Assembly: GCA_002399265.1 (NCBI GenBank)
Contig: DHDG01000013.1
Location: forward strand, 1 to 14,191
Direction of reading: 5' to 3'
From: Firmicutes bacterium UBA4882
GTDB taxonomy: Bacteria; Bacillota; UBA4882
DNA length: 14,191 nucleotides
Both the position numbers and the translations under genes were made by a program. The notes below the pieces were generated by a model. The model saw nothing but the letters and a program-made list of their open reading frames with translations, did no database searches and was not told the origin of the DNA. Below are positions 14,172 to 14,191 of the stretch, one piece after another (position 1 is the first letter of the stretch; every line of letters starts with the position of its first letter).

Positions 14172-14191
14172 GACACAGGGGGACGGTTCTC
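14172..14191. repeat. REP-like element, copy 3, cut by the window end
   Basis: GACACAGGGGGACGGTTCTC matches the left arm of the REP-like elements at 8942 and 12096 and runs off the window. With copy 2 it brackets the AAA cassette. Confidence 0.65.

Overview
The window looks like a chromosomal accessory region of a low-to-mid-GC Firmicute. An anaerobic Clostridia or Negativicutes member is my best guess, from gene families and strong AGGAGG-type ribosome sites; no rRNA or housekeeping gene fixes the genus. It holds short operons and single genes in mixed orientations, two clear pseudogenes and three copies of a REP-like palindrome. This suggests a plastic region where genes are gained and decay.

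Layout. 81-513 (minus) is a frameshifted HNH endonuclease remnant. 615-1949 (minus) is an AAA_14/DUF4143 ATPase. 2200-3408 (plus) is a secreted trypsin-like protease. 3513-5141 (minus) is a two-gene unit: a vanW-family pseudogene (start codon apparently degraded to ATA, plus an in-frame TAA) followed by a DUF3298/RsiV-like lipoprotein. A possible further remnant abuts the vanW start. 5395-8930 (plus) is a four-gene operon: a PadR-type regulator, a MacB/LolD-type ABC ATPase, an FtsX/MacB-type permease, and a second FtsX-type permease fused to an extracytoplasmic thioredoxin-fold domain that lacks CxxC. A 30-bp perfect palindrome sits on the operon promoter and is the probable PadR operator. 9035-10426 (minus) is a lipoprotein with seven 50-residue RCC1 repeats. 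10609-11358 (plus) is an excisionase-type helix-turn-helix fused to a Uma2-type nuclease domain. 11372-11986 (minus) is a MazEF-type toxin-antitoxin pair. 12226-14064 (minus) is a three-gene cassette in which a classical AAA ATPase is flanked by two paralogous small single-span membrane proteins.

The two parts most likely to be undescribed systems are the AAA cassette and the ABC transporter with the permease-thioredoxin fusion. In the cassette, two proteins alignable without gaps over 60 residues bracket a hexameric-type AAA ATPase, with tight or overlapping gene junctions. It lies between two REP-like elements, one of them cut by the window end. The ABC operon combines drug- or peptide-type PadR control, a heteromeric MacB-like transporter and a periphery-facing redox-fold domain without its usual redox motif.

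All family names rest on motifs read by eye. No database search was possible.
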